From Arachis hypogaea (taxonomy: Eukaryota > Streptophyta > Magnoliopsida > Fabales > Fabaceae): a DNA stretch of 64,000 nucleotides. The notes under the pieces are model-generated. The model was not told where the DNA came from. It did not search any database and was given only the letters and a program-made list of their open reading frames with translations. Position numbers and translations under genes: made by a program. Below are positions 21,896 through 33,291 of this stretch, in pieces; the stretch's first letter is position 1; each line of letters begins with the position of its first letter. The DNA is taken from NCBI RefSeq assembly GCF_003086295.3, contig NC_092040.1:64058565-64122564 (forward strand), written 5' to 3'.

Positions 21896-23420
21896 TGGTG
21901 CACGAAATTGCAATCACACTTTTGCAACTCCGCACAACTAACCAGCAAGTGTACTGGGTCGTCCAAGTAATACCTTGCGTGAGCAAGGGTCGATCCCACA
22001 GAGATTGTCGGCTTGAAGCAAGCTATGGTTATCTTGTAAATCTTAGTCAGGATATCAGAAATTATCAGGATTGATTGTGAAAAGCAAAAGAACATGAAAT
22101 GATTACTTGTTTTGCAGTAATGGAGAATAGGTTGAGGTTTGGAGATGCTCCATCTTCTGAATCTCTGCTTTCCTACTGTCTTCTTCTTCAAGCACGCAAG
22201 TCTCCTTCCATGGCAAGCTGTATGCAGGGTTTCACCGTTGTCAATGGCTACCTCCCATCCTCTCAGTGAAAGCGATTGCATATGCTCTGTCACAGCATAG
22301 CGGAATTCATCTGTCGGTTCTCAATCAGGCCGGAATAGAATCCAGTGATTCTTTTGCGTCTGTCACTAACGCCCCGCCTTCAGGAGTTTGAAGCACGTCA
22401 CAGTCATTCAGTCATTGAATCCTACTCAGAATACCACAGACAAGGTTTAGACCTTCCGGATTCTCTTGAATGCCGCCATCAGTCTAGCTTATACCACGAA
22501 GATTCCGATTAAAGAACCCAAGAGATAACTACTTAATCTAAGGTAGAACGGAGGTGGTTGTCAAGCACACGTTCATAGTTGAGAATGATGATGATTGTCA
22601 CGGATCATCACATTCATCCGGATTAAGAACAAGTATTATCTTAGAATGGAAGCAAGCATGATTGAATGAGAAACAGTAGTAATTGCATTAATCCATCAAG
22701 ACACAGCAGAGCTCCTCACCCCCAACCATGGGGTTTAGAGACTCATGCCGTGGAAGAAAACGTGTAAAAATGTCATGAGGTCATCCAAAGGTTCTGATAC
22801 AATGTCAAAAGATCCTATTAATAGTAAACTAGTAGCCTAGGGTGTACAGAAATGAGTAAATGACGTAAAAATCCACTTCTGGGTCCACTTGGTGTGTGCT
22901 TGGGCTGAGCAATGAAGCTTTTATGTGTAGAGACGTTTTCTGGAGTTAAACGCCAGTTCTCATGCCAGTTTGGGCGTTTAACTCCAAATTTTATGCCAGT
23001 TCCGGCGTTTAACGCTGGAATTTCTGAGGCTGTTTTGCCACGCCGGTTTGGGCCATCAAATCTTGGGCAAAGTATGGACTATCATATATTGCTGGAAAGC
23101 CCAGGATGTCGACTTTCCAATGCCGTTGAGAGCGCGCCAATTGGGCTTCTGTAGCTCCAGAAAATCTACTTCGAGTGCAGGGAGGTCAGAATCCAACAGC
23201 ATCTGCAGTCCTTTTTGGTCTCGGAATCAGATTTTTGCTCAGGACCCTCAATTTCAGCCAGAAAATACCTGAAATCACAGAAAAACACACAAACTCATAG
23301 TAAAGTCCAGAAAAGTGAATTTTAGCTAAAAACTAATAAAAATATACTAAAAACTAACTAAATTATACTAAAAACACACTAAAAACAATGCCAAAAAGCA
23401 TACAAATTATCCGCTCATCA
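21896..23420 (-). repeat. 5' LTR of element D
   Basis: 1525 bp, about four substitutions from the 3' LTR. It would carry the promoter; no convincing TATA box stands out (CTATTAATAG on the - strand near 22815 is a weak candidate). Confidence 0.97.
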
Positions 23421-23425
23421 CTAAG

Positions 23426-25425
23426 ATTATGAAATCAGCAGGGATGTAAAGGCCTTCAACCTTTACTAACACGTCCTCTACTATTCCATAAGCTTGTCTC
23501 AATGACTTGTCTGCCAATTGTAATGAGAACAAGGCAGGTTGTACCTCAATGATCCCCAGCTTCTCCATTACAGAGAGTGGCATAAGATTTATCCCTGACC
23601 CCAGATCACATAGAGCTTTTTCAAAGCTCATGGTGCCAATGGTACAAGGTATTAAGAACTTGCCAGGATCTTGTTTCTTTTAAGGTAGAGTTTTCTGAAT
23701 CCAAGTGTCTAGTTCACTAATCAGCAAGGGAGGTTCTCTTTCCCAAGTTTCATTACCAAACAGCTTGGCATTCAGCTTCATGATAGCTCCTAAATATTGA
23801 GCAACTTGCTCTCCAGTCACATCTTCATCCTCTTCAGAGGAAGAATAGTCTTCAGAGCTCATGAATGGCAGAAGAAGATTTAACGGAATCTCTATGGTCT
23901 CTCTATGAGCCTCAGATTCCTTTGGATCCTTAATAGGAAACTCCTTCTTGCTTGAGGGACGTCCCAGGAGGTCTTCCTCACTAGGATTTTCGTCCTCCTC
24001 CTCCCTTGTGCATTCGGCCATATTGATCACATCAATGGCCTTGCACTCTCCTTTTGGATTCTCTTCTGTATTGCTTGGGAGAATACTGGGAGGAGTTTCA
24101 ATGACTTTCTTACTCAGCTGGCCCACTTGTGCCTCCAAATTTCTAATGGAGGATCTTGTTTCATTCATGAAACTGAAAGTGGCCTTTGACAGGTCAGAGA
24201 CTATATTGGCTAGATTAGAAGTGTTTTGTTCAGAATTCTCTGTCTGTTGCTGAGAAGATGATAGATATGGCTTGCTATTGCTTAGCCTATTGCGTCCACC
24301 ATTGTTAAAGCCTTGTTGAGGCTTTTGTTGATCCTTCCAGGAGAAATTTGGATGATTTCTCCATGATGGGTTATAGGTGTTTCCATAAGGTTCACCCATG
24401 TAATTAACCTCTGCCATGGCAGGGTTTTCAGGATCATAAGCTTCTTTAGAAGCTGCCTCTCTAGTACTGTTGGATGCATGTTGCCATCCATTCAGATTTT
24501 GAGAGATCATGTTGACCTGTTGAGTCAACACTTTGTTCTGAGCCAATATGGCATTCAGAGCATCTATTTCAAGAACTCCTTTCTTCTGAGGTATCCCATT
24601 ATTCACGGAATTCCTCTCAGAGGTGTACATGAATTGGTTGTTTGCAACCATGTCAATGAGTTCTTGAGCCTCTTCAGGCGTTTTCTTCAGGTGAATAGAT
24701 CCACCTGCAGAATGGTCCAGTGACATTTTCGAAAATTCAGAGAGACCATAATAGAATATATCTAATATGGTCCATTCTGAAAACATGTCAGATGGACACC
24801 TTTTGGTCAGCTGCTTGTATCTTTCCCAAGCTTCATAGAGGGATTCACCATCTTTTTGTTTGAAGGTTTGAACATCCACTCTCAGCTTGCTCAGCTTTTG
24901 AGGAGAAAAGAATTTATCCAAGAAGGCAGTGACCAGCTTATCCCAGGAGTCCAGGCTATCCTTAGGTTGTGAATCCAACCATATTCTAGCTCTGTCTCTT
25001 ACAGCAAAAGGGAAAAGCATGAGTCTGTAGACTTCAGGATCAACTCCATTCGTCTTTACAGTCTCACAGATCTACAAGAACTCAGTTAAAAACGGATAAG
25101 GATCTTCAGACGGAAGTCCATAAAACTTGCAGTTTTGTTGCATTAAGGCAACTAGCTGAGGTTTCAGCTCAAAGTTATTGGCTCCAATGGCAGGAATGGA
25201 GATGCTTCTTCCATCAAACTTGGACGTTGGCTTTGTGAAGTCACCAAGCATTCTCCTTGCATTATTATTATTATTTTCGGCTGCCATCTCCTTCTCTTGT
25301 TCGAAAATTTCTGAAAGGTTACCTTTAGAATAATTTAATTTAGCTTCTCTTAATTTCCTTTTCAGAGTTCTTTCAGGTTCTGGATCAATTTCAACAAGAG
25401 TGCCTTTTTCCCTGTTCCTGCTCAT
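23426..25425 (-). pseudogene. C gag and protease, N-terminal part
   Basis: The frame starts MSRNREKGTLVEIDPEPERT. Gag carries the same blocks as D at about half identity by eye ([49 protein letters not shown]). It also has the Asn/Trp-rich NPSWRNHPNFSW motif often seen in Athila gag in place of a zinc knuckle. Protease has ALCDLGSGINLMPLSV. Two in-frame stops interrupt it: TAG at 25069-25071 and TAA at 23677-23679. The G homologue has CAG and CAA at these places, so both are single C-to-T changes. The frame is cut at the CTAAG site by D and resumes at 12131. Confidence 0.9.
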
Positions 25426-27035
25426 ATGAAAGAGAAGAAAACAAGAAAAGGAAGAGGTATCCTCTATGTCACAGTATAGAGATTCTTTTATGTTAGTAGA
25501 AGAAGAAGGGGGTAGAAGAATCCAAACACAAGGGATATAATAAGTTCGGATTTTTAGATGAAGAGAGGTGAAGAGAAGTGTTAGTAATTAATTAATTAAA
25601 TAGAAGAAGGAAAGAGAGGGGAAATTTCGAAAGTAATTTGAAAAAGAAAGGGTTAGTAATTTCGAAAGTTAAAGATAAAATATAATTAAAATTAAAACAT
25701 GAAACAATTAGTTAATTAAAAAGAATTTTTGAAAAAGAGAGAGGTATTTTCGAAAATTGAAGAGGGAAAGGTAGTTAGGTAGTTTTGAAAAAGATAAGAA
25801 ACAACCAAAAAGTCAAATTTGAAAAAGATAAGAAAATAAGTTAGATAAGATATTTTGAAATCAAATTTTGAAAAAGATAAAATTTTGAAAAAGATAAGAT
25901 AAAAAGATAAGATAATTAGATAAGATAAAAAGATATGATTTTTGAAAAGATAAGATTAAAAAGATATTTTTTTGAAAAGATATGATTTTAAAAGATATGG
26001 TTTTAAAAAGAGATGATTGAAATTAGTTTTGAAAAAGATTTAATTTTTAAAATTAAAATTAATTACTTAAATAACAAGAAACTAAAAGATAAGATTCTAG
26101 AATTTAAAGATTGAACCTTTCTTAACAAGAAAGTAACAAACTTCAAATTTTTGAATCAATCACATTTACTTGTTAGCTAATTTTCGAAAATATGATGTAA
26201 AAGATAAGAAAAAGATTTTGAAAAATATTTTAAAAAAAATTCGAAAATTAATAAAAAAAAAGGAAAAGATTTAATTTTTGAAAAAGTTTTGAAAAGATAA
26301 GATTTTTAAAATTGAAAATTTGACTTGACTTGTAAGAAACAACTAATTTTTATAATTTTTGACTAAGTCAACTCAAATTTTCGAAAATTAGGAGATAAAA
26401 AAGGAAAAGATATTTTTTTGATTTTTGAATTTTTTTTATGATGAGAGAGAAAAACACAAAAATGACCCAAAACATGAAAATTTTGGATCAAAACACAAGA
26501 TGCATGCAAGAACACTGTGAATGTCAAGATGAACACCAAGAACACTTTGAAGATCATGATGAACATCAATAACATAATTTTGAAAAAATTTTTATGCAAA
26601 GAAAACATGTAAGACACCAAACTTAGAAATCTTTAATGCATGGACTCTAACAAACGAAAAATGCATATGAAAAACAACAAACAACACAAAACAAGAAATC
26701 ATCAAGATCAAACAAGAGGACTTGTCAAGAACAACCTGAAGATCATGAAGAACACTATGAATGCATGGAATTTCAAAAAATGCAAAAAAAAAAATTTTTT
26801 TAAAGCATGCAATTGACACCAAACTTAAAAATTGACTCAAGACCCAAACAAGAAACACAAAATATTTTTGATTTTTATGATTTTCTAATTTTTTTTGGAT
26901 TTTTATTAATTTTTGTTTTCGAAAATATTTTTGGAAAAACGAAAAAGAAAAGAAAAATTTTGAAAAAGATTTTTGAAAAGAAAATTACCTAATCTGAGCA
27001 ACAAGATGAACCGTCAGTTGTCCATACTCGAACAA
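25426..27035 (-). other. C leader, long pyrimidine-rich sense strand
   Basis: About 1.6 kb between PBS and gag. The + strand is dominated by GAAAAAGATAAGAT-like text, so the transcript would be rich in AUCUUUUUC repeats. PPT-like motifs occur near 26611 and 26816. No credible ORF is visible. The G leader has the same composition. Confidence 0.65.
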
Positions 27036-27053
27036 TTCTCGGCAACGGCACCA
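27036..27053 (-). promoter_or_regulatory. PBS of C (three mismatches)
   Basis: The sense strand TGGTGCCGTTGCCGAGAA differs at three positions from the perfect PBS of D. All three are C/G-to-T/A type changes that could reflect decay after insertion. Confidence 0.8.
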
Positions 27054-27059
27054 AAAACT

Positions 27060-28877
27060 TGGTGGACGAAATTGTGATTCACTTGTTATTCCATTTTGCA
27101 AAATTCATTGCTTTTCATTCCCTGATAATGGCGCCAAAAACATGATGCCAATACCATAGTTCACAACTCCGTTCAACTAACCAGCAAGTGTACTGGGTCG
27201 TCCAAGTAATAAACCTTACGCGAGTAAGGGTCGATCCCACAGAGATTGTTGGTATGAAGCAAGCTATGGTCACCTTGTAAATCTCAGTTAGGCAGATTAA
27301 ATTGGTTTATGGTTTCGAAAATTAATAATAAAATAGAAAATAAAAAGGGGTAGAAATACTTATGTAAATCAATAGTGAGAATTTCAGATAGGTATATGGA
27401 GATGCTGTGCTCCTCTTGAAACTCTACTTCACTACTCACTCTTCCTTCAATCCTTCTTACTCCTTTCCATGGCAAGCTGTATGTAGGGCATCACCATCAT
27501 CGGTGGCTACTTTCAATCCTCTCGGGAAAATGATCCTATGCGCTGTCACTGCACGGCTAATCGTCTGGAGGCATCACCCATGGTTGATGGCTACATCCCG
27601 TCCTCTCAGTGAAAACGTTCCTATGCTCTGTCACAGCACGGCTAATCATCTGTCGGTTCTCAATCAGGTTGGAATAGAATCCACTGATTCTTTTGCGTCT
27701 GTCACTAACGCCCAGCCTTCAGGAGTTTGAAGCTCGTCACAGTCATTCAATACCGGAATCCTACTCGGAATACCACAGACAAGGTTAGACTTTCCGGATT
27801 CCCAGGATCCTACTCGGAATACCACAGACAAGGTTAGACTTTCCGGATCCTCATGAATGCCGCCATCTATCTAGCTTATACCACGAAGATTCTGTTGGGG
27901 AATCTAAGAGATATGCGCCCGGCCTAAGGTAGAACGGAAGTGGTTGTCAGTCACGCACGTTCATAGGTGAGAATGATGATGAGTGTCACGGATCATCACA
28001 TTCATCAAAGTTAAGTGTAGCGTATATCTTGGAATAAGAATAAAAGGGAATTGAATAAAAAGTAATAGTGATTGTATTGGAACTTGAGGTACAGCAGAGC
28101 TCCACACCCTTAATCTATGGTGTGCAGAAACTCCACTGTTGAAAATACATAAGTAAAAGGTTCAGGCATGGCCGAATGGCCAGCCCCCTTGAGTGTGATC
28201 AATAGTCTCCTAAGATGAAGAATAATACAAAACTGAGACCAAAGATGTCTAATACAATAGTAACTTATCCTATTTATACTAGACTAGCTACTAGGGTTTA
28301 CATGAGTAAGCATTTGATGCATAAATTCACTTCCAGGGCCCACTTGGTGTATGTTTGGGCTGAGCTTGATCTATCCACGAGCTGAGGCTTTTCTTAGAGT
28401 TGAACTCCGAGTTATAACGTGTTTTGGGCGTTCAACTCCGGATCATGACGTTTTTCTGGCGTTTAACTCCAGACAGCAGCATGTACTTGGCGTTCAACGC
28501 CAAGTTACGTCGTCAATCTCCGAATAAAATATGGACTATTATATATTGCTGGAAAGCTCTGAATGTCTACTTTCTAACGCCGTTGAGAGCGCGCCAATTG
28601 GAGTTCTGTAGCTCCAGAAAATCCATTTCGAGTGCAGGGAGGTCAGATTCCAACAGCATCAGCAGTCCTTTTGTCAGCCTTTTTCAGAGTTTTGCTCAAG
28701 TCCCTCAATTTCAGCCAGAATTTACCTGAAATCACAGAAAAACACACAAACTCATATTAAAGTCCAGAAATGTGAATTTAACATAAAAACTAATGAAAAC
28801 ATCCCTAAAAGTAGCTCAAACTTACTAAAAACTACCTAAAAATAATGCCAAAAAGCGTATAAGTTATCCGCTCATCA
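27060..28877 (-). repeat. 5' LTR of element C
   Basis: 1818-bp full-length version, with a GGCGCC PBS remnant near its outer U5 end (27130-27141) and two tandem duplications shared with the 3' LTR. Imperfect palindromes of the GGCGTTNAACGCC type are at about 28395-28505. Confidence 0.94.
28271..28278 (-). promoter_or_regulatory. TATA-like box in C 5' LTR
   Basis: The sense strand reads CTAGTATAAATAGGA. The same TATAAATAGGA context occurs in the G LTR at 57238. It is absent from C's 3' LTR because of the 332-bp deletion. Confidence 0.55.
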
Positions 28878-28882
28878 AATAT

Positions 28883-29144
28883 CATATGGAGCATTAGAAT
28901 TTCCTTCCCATCCACCATTAGAATCATGAATAGCATCATTTTGTGGTGGAGGGAAATATCCCATATGATTGTCTCCCTCATCTTGTGTTTCTGAAGCAAT
29001 TCTCCATGGATTGGAGTGCTTAGAATTTGTATTTTCTTGGTGATATTCCCAGCCACCATTAGAGTTTGGTGATGGTGGATGATATCCCATAAAATTTGTT
29101 CGATCATAAGATGAGTTGAACTCCATTTGAATTTTGGAAAACAC
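28883..29144 (-). pseudogene. B ORF, N-terminal part
   Basis: The frame opens MFSKIQMEFNSSYDRTNFMG (the inner Met-Glu-Phe is an alternative start). It has two related segments, GYHPPSPNSNGGWE and GYFPPPQNDAIHDSNGGWE, an internal duplication rich in Pro, Asn and Gly. It runs in frame into the coiled-coil part at 7069 once C is removed. Position just after the PBS suggests a gag role, but I recognise no family. The leader from PBS to this ORF is only about 150 bp. Confidence 0.7.
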
Positions 29145-29301
29145 AACACCAAGGAAAATCGAAATTACTCATATTAGAGATGAGAAATTCTTAGTGAGGC
29201 AAAAACTCAAACACCTTGGTTTCAATTTAAAACAGGAAACAAAATAAAGAAAATGCTTGATCTACACTTCTCACCCACTTAATCATTGTTGATCTGATCA
29301 A

Positions 29302-29319
29302 TCCCCGGCAACGGCGCCA
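29302..29319 (-). promoter_or_regulatory. PBS of B
   Basis: Sense TGGCGCCGTTGCCGGGGA, perfect, six bases inside the 5' LTR. Confidence 0.9.
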
Positions 29320-29325
29320 AAAACT

Positions 29326-31395
29326 TGATGGTGTTTTGCGGAAAAAACGAATTTCCAACACACAAATCCAACCGGCAAGTGTACCGGGTCGCATCAAGTA
29401 GTAATAACTCACAAGAGTGAGGTCGATCCCACAAGAATTGATGGATCAAGCAACTTTAGTGGGTGATTAGTTTAGTCAAGCTAACATTAAAGTGAAATTG
29501 GATGAAATGTAGCCAACAGAAAGTAAAATAGCAGTGAATTTAAAGCTGCAAAATGTAAATGGCAGGAAACTTAAAGAGCAAGAAAAGTAAATTGACAAAA
29601 GCTTAAATGACAAGAAAGGTAAATTGCATAAAAAGTAAAGGGGTTGGGGTGCTGAAAATTAAATAGAGCAATAGATCATAACTCAAAACTCTTGTAGCAA
29701 GCTTAAATTGCAGGAAAGTAAATTGGGAGCAATGTAAACAGAGAAGCAAAATTGTAGTGAATCGAAACTTAGAGCAATTGCAGAGGAATTAAAATTGTGC
29801 AGGAAAAGTAAATCAGATCATGAACAGAAATGTAAAATGAAAAACAAGTGCAGAGGAATTAAATGGCTTGAAAGTAAATTAAAAGTCAATGGAACAGTAA
29901 AAACAGAAGAGCAGCCAAGAACTCAACTCAATTGCAAAATAAAATTGAAGATCTCAGGGAATCAAAGAGACTAGAGAATAAGTCTAGATCTCAAGCCCTT
30001 CCTTGATTCAACAGCAAATAGATTGAAGAAGAAATAGAGATGGAAGCAGTAAAGAGAGCCTTGATTCAAATCAAAATTCCTTGAATTATGCAGAAGAACA
30101 AAGCAGAGATGTTGCAGACGGAGAATGAAAACAGAATTCCTTTCAATCTCAATCCAAAATTCAAACAGAAAGGAAAATTAAAAGAGAGAGAGCTATCTAC
30201 TACTACTACTCCCTAATGGAGCAAGCCCCCCTTTAGTGAGATGGAATTGATGCCTCTATATAGGCTTTACAAAGTGAAAATTAAAACAAATTACAATTAA
30301 AATGAAAATCCTAATCTAATTGATCCATGTGCCTTTGAGTGATGATGTGGGCTTTTCTTGCTTTGGATTTGAGGAGAAATGGGTTTGGTTGGCCTTGATT
30401 CAATTTGGAGAGGAATTGAATTTAAATGGAATTCTGGTTGGATTTTGGCCCATGAGTGTTTGCTCCCAGGAGGCTGCCCTGCCCTTGTGGAGGGCAGAGC
30501 AGGGAAGCCTTGTGTAAGGATCCAACTAGCGTGCCAAATTTTGGGAGGGGCATCAGGATGCTGCCCTGCCCTTGTGGAGGGCAGGGCAATGTTGTCATGG
30601 TGTGTCCAAGCTGTGCGCCCAAGCTCCCTTGATGTGCGTGCTGACCGTGTCATGCGCTCATGCTTGTGCACCAAGGAGAGTTCCCAAGTTCAAACCCTTG
30701 TGAAAGCATTTGGGGAAACAATTTTCCTTGAATTTTTATGAAGAGAGCACGACATTGCTCTCCTTGAGAGCAGACTTCCTTGGTTTCCTTGTGTCTCCCT
30801 CTTCGAGCCTTGGTGGAAGCATTTTGGTTTATTTTTGCTTATTTTTTGGCCCTTAAAGATGCATTTCACTCATGCCTCAATTGTATGCCAAATATAGATT
30901 GCTATATATCGTTGGAAAGCTCTGAATGTCAGATTTCCAACGCAACTGAAAGCACATCCATCAAACGTCTGTAGCTCAAGTTATAGCCCTTTGAAATAGG
31001 CATGGTCATGCTGTGAGCGCCCAGTTTTTACCTTAGCGAAAATTCATGCTTCCAACCTCACTTTGCATCACAATATTGCTCTGCCCTTGGCAAGAGCAGG
31101 GCAGTGTGTGCTGATTGCCTGTTCTCCTTTAATTTGGTCATGGGCCACGCTTTTAAAAGCGTGGCCTAAGGCTCCAAAGTGTGCTCCAACTTCAAAGTGT
31201 GTCCCAAAGCTCTTTTTTTCTCATTTTTTTGTGCTTCTTTGCTTCTTTTTCTTCTTATTTCCTACAAGATTTATAGAATTAAAATATCAAGAAAATATAT
31301 CATTTAAGTACAAAAGCATTCAATATTTAAGCACAAATCATCAATTTCTTGTATGAAAAAGCATAGAAAAATAGGTATATGATGACATGTCATCA
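29326..31395 (-). repeat. 5' LTR of element B
   Basis: 2070 bp, pairing with 2409-4498. It contains the same GGGCAGGGC inverted repeats, the 24-bp palindrome at 31143-31166 and a TATA-like site at 30256. Confidence 0.94.
30256..30263 (-). promoter_or_regulatory. TATA-like box in B 5' LTR
   Basis: CTATATAG within AAAGCCTATATAGAGGC on the sense strand; conserved in the other B LTR at 3339-3346. Confidence 0.5.
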
Positions 31396-31741
31396 TTTTG
31401 CAGACTAATAGCAGAATACAGAAAAGCAGTAAATATAAGATACAGATAAATAGAGAAAATAGAGAAAATAGAAAATAGAATACAAGAAAATAAAACACAA
31501 ACACAGAGGATGGAATACAAACAAAGAAAGCCTACATTCATACAATAATCATAACAGAGAAAATGCACAAGCAAGTATGATGCATGTCTGTCCTATGCAG
31601 GCCGTGAGCTCATGTGTCAGTTTACACCCTGCAGCCCGACATTACCTCGGAACAAGTCCCATATATGGTTTCCATTTGTGTCCTTAGTGTATACATGTCA
31701 GTGGTAAGAATAACACTCCTTCATGACTACCGGCAGTTGGC

Positions 31742-33156
31742 TGATAAACCACTATTTTATGGTTTACAATGTGTTTAATTGTATGGTTTTATCGTAGTCT
31801 TTACCCATTTATTCATATAATTAGCATGCATTTATATTTCCTTCCTAAAATTATTACATGATTGAAAACATGCTTCTTTGGTCTTAATTTAGCTAATCTT
31901 AATTCTCTCTTATTACCATTCGATGCCTTGATCTGTGTGTTAAGTGTTTCAGGCTTTATAGGGCATGAATGAGTGAGAGATTGGGAAGGAAGCTTGCAAA
32001 AAAGGAAGGAACACAAGAAATTAAGGAGATGACCAGCGAGAAGTGACGCGTACGCGTCAGCGACGCGACCGTGCGGAAGAAAGGAATTCGCAGTGACGCG
32101 GTCGCATGGCTCACGCGACCGCGCAGATTGGAAAAGCACAAGTGACGCGAAAGCGTGGATGACGCGAACGCGTGGCAGGGAAAAACGCGAATGACTCGTC
32201 CGCATGGATGACATGATTGCGTGACGTGCGCGATTTGTAGAATTACAAAAGTCGCTGGCAGAGATTCTGGGCCGTATTTCAACCTAGTTTTCGGCCCAGA
32301 AACACAGATTAAAGTCAGGGAACTTGCAACGACCCAAGGAGGCTCTCATAATTCATAATTTTAGTTTTAGATATAGTTTTTAGAGAGAGAGGTTCTCTCC
32401 TCTCTCTTAGGATTACGATTTAGGACTTCTCTTAGTTTTAGGAGTGACTCTCAATCCCAGGTTCAATGTTCTTTTTATTTATTTTCTCAGTTTAATTTAT
32501 GAATTCTTCTATGTTACAGATTACTTTTTGAATTAATGTTATTTGAGGTATTTCAGTTTATGATTATTCTCTTTTATTTATGATATAAATAATTTGAATT
32601 TTTCCCTTTTGGCTTTGGTTGAGTCATTGGAGACTCTTGAGTCATCAAACTCATTGTTGATCGAAAATTGGAATTCTTCAAGAATTGATTCGAGATCCAA
32701 TAACTCTAACTTTTCCTAAGGAAAGACTAGGACTTGAGGATTCAAATTAATGCATTCACTTGACTTACCTTCATAGTTAAAGGTTAACAAAGTGGGAGAA
32801 AAATCCAATTCTCATCACAATTGATAAGGAAAACTAGGATAGGACTTCCAGTTCTCATACCTTGCCAAGAGTTTATTTTACAGTCAATTATTTATTTTAC
32901 TTGTCATTCATCATAATTGTTCTTCATTCTTAAAACCCCCAACTTACAAACTCATAACCAATAATAAGAACATACCTCCCTGCAATTCCTTGAGAAGACG
33001 ACCCGATGTTTAAACACTCGGTTATCAATTTTAAAGGGGTTTGTTACTTGTGATAACCAAAACGTTTGCACGAAGGGATTTCTATTGGTTTAGAATTTAT
33101 ATCTACAACGCGACTATTCTTATAAAATTCTTTACTAGCAAAAAATCCTAGCGTCA
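31742..33156 (+). repeat. 5' LTR of element E
   Basis: TG...CA ends, followed by AAAA and the PBS. It contains CG-rich palindromes at 32043-32226. Confidence 0.94.
32043..32226. repeat. CG-rich palindrome cluster in E LTR
   Basis: ACGCGTACGCGT and several CACGCGACCGCG / GACGCGAACGCGTGG units about 20-35 bp apart, in an otherwise AT-rich LTR. The second copy is at 38566-38752, where a unit reads ATGCGATCGCGT. Confidence 0.85.
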
Positions 33157-33160
33157 AAAA

Positions 33161-33178
33161 TGGCGCCGTTGCCGGGGA
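33161..33178 (+). promoter_or_regulatory. PBS of E
   Basis: TGGCGCCGTTGCCGGGGA, perfect match, four bases after the 5' LTR. Confidence 0.93.
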
Positions 33179-33291
33179 ATTGCAAATGTGTGCCTTATTA
33201 TTGGTTATTGTAAATATTTTTCAAAAAAAAATATTTTTCTTTTACTTGTTTATTTGTTTCTCCTTTTTCCCCCTTATTTCTGATAACTACT

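Larger units (their letters stand above)
12132..23420 (-). mobile_element. Element D: young, structurally complete Athila-like retrotransposon
   Basis: D is 11,289 bp with LTRs of equal length (1525 bp, 12132-13656 and 21896-23420) and a perfect TSD CTAAG at 12127-12131 and 23421-23425. By eye the LTRs differ at only about four positions, near 13291, 13350, 13407 and 13516 in the left copy. Order on the - strand is 5' LTR, PBS, leader, gag-protease-RT-RNase H-integrase in one frame, palindrome array, third ORF, PPT, 3' LTR. It sits inside the protease region of C. Confidence 0.96.
7075..28877 (-). mobile_element. Element C: non-autonomous gag-protease LTR retrotransposon, split by D
   Basis: C is bounded by TGGTGGACG...CGCTCATCA LTRs (7075-8560 and 27060-28877) with a perfect TSD AATAT at 7070-7074 and 28878-28882. 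The PBS next to the right LTR places it on the - strand. Without D it is about 10.5 kb. It encodes gag-protease (two in-frame stops) and an intact third ORF, but nothing resembling RT, RNase H or integrase lies between them. LTR blocks, PBS, PPT and 3' end resemble D, so D-type elements are plausible helpers. The LTRs differ by roughly 1 percent by eye. Confidence 0.92.
2409..31395 (-). mobile_element. Element B: non-autonomous LTR retrotransposon, split by C
   Basis: Two matching LTRs (2409-4498 and 29326-31395) begin TGATGGTG and end ATGTCATCA. The flanks are TTTAG (2404-2408) and TTTTG (31396-31400), a duplication with one mismatch. The PBS lies just inside the right LTR on the - strand, so transcription runs right to left. 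Without C, B is about 7.2 kb. It has one ORF of roughly 345 codons, itself split by C, and no protease, RT, RNase H or integrase. The LTRs differ by roughly 2 percent by eye plus one 20-bp indel, older than C and D, as nesting requires. Confidence 0.9.

Noticed and set aside
23407..23631. Short frame ending in D's LTR
   Set aside because: It is the C protease running into D's 5' LTR; the true continuation is at 12131.
31813..32282. Overlapping 108-133 codon frames repeated near 38415-38870 and 63312-63839
   Set aside because: They cover the CG palindromes of E and H LTRs, where stops are rare; no protein motif.
33161..33178. Possible tRNA gene from the tRNA-Asp-like sequence
   Set aside because: Only 18 bp match, at the PBS position beside each LTR; no cloverleaf follows.
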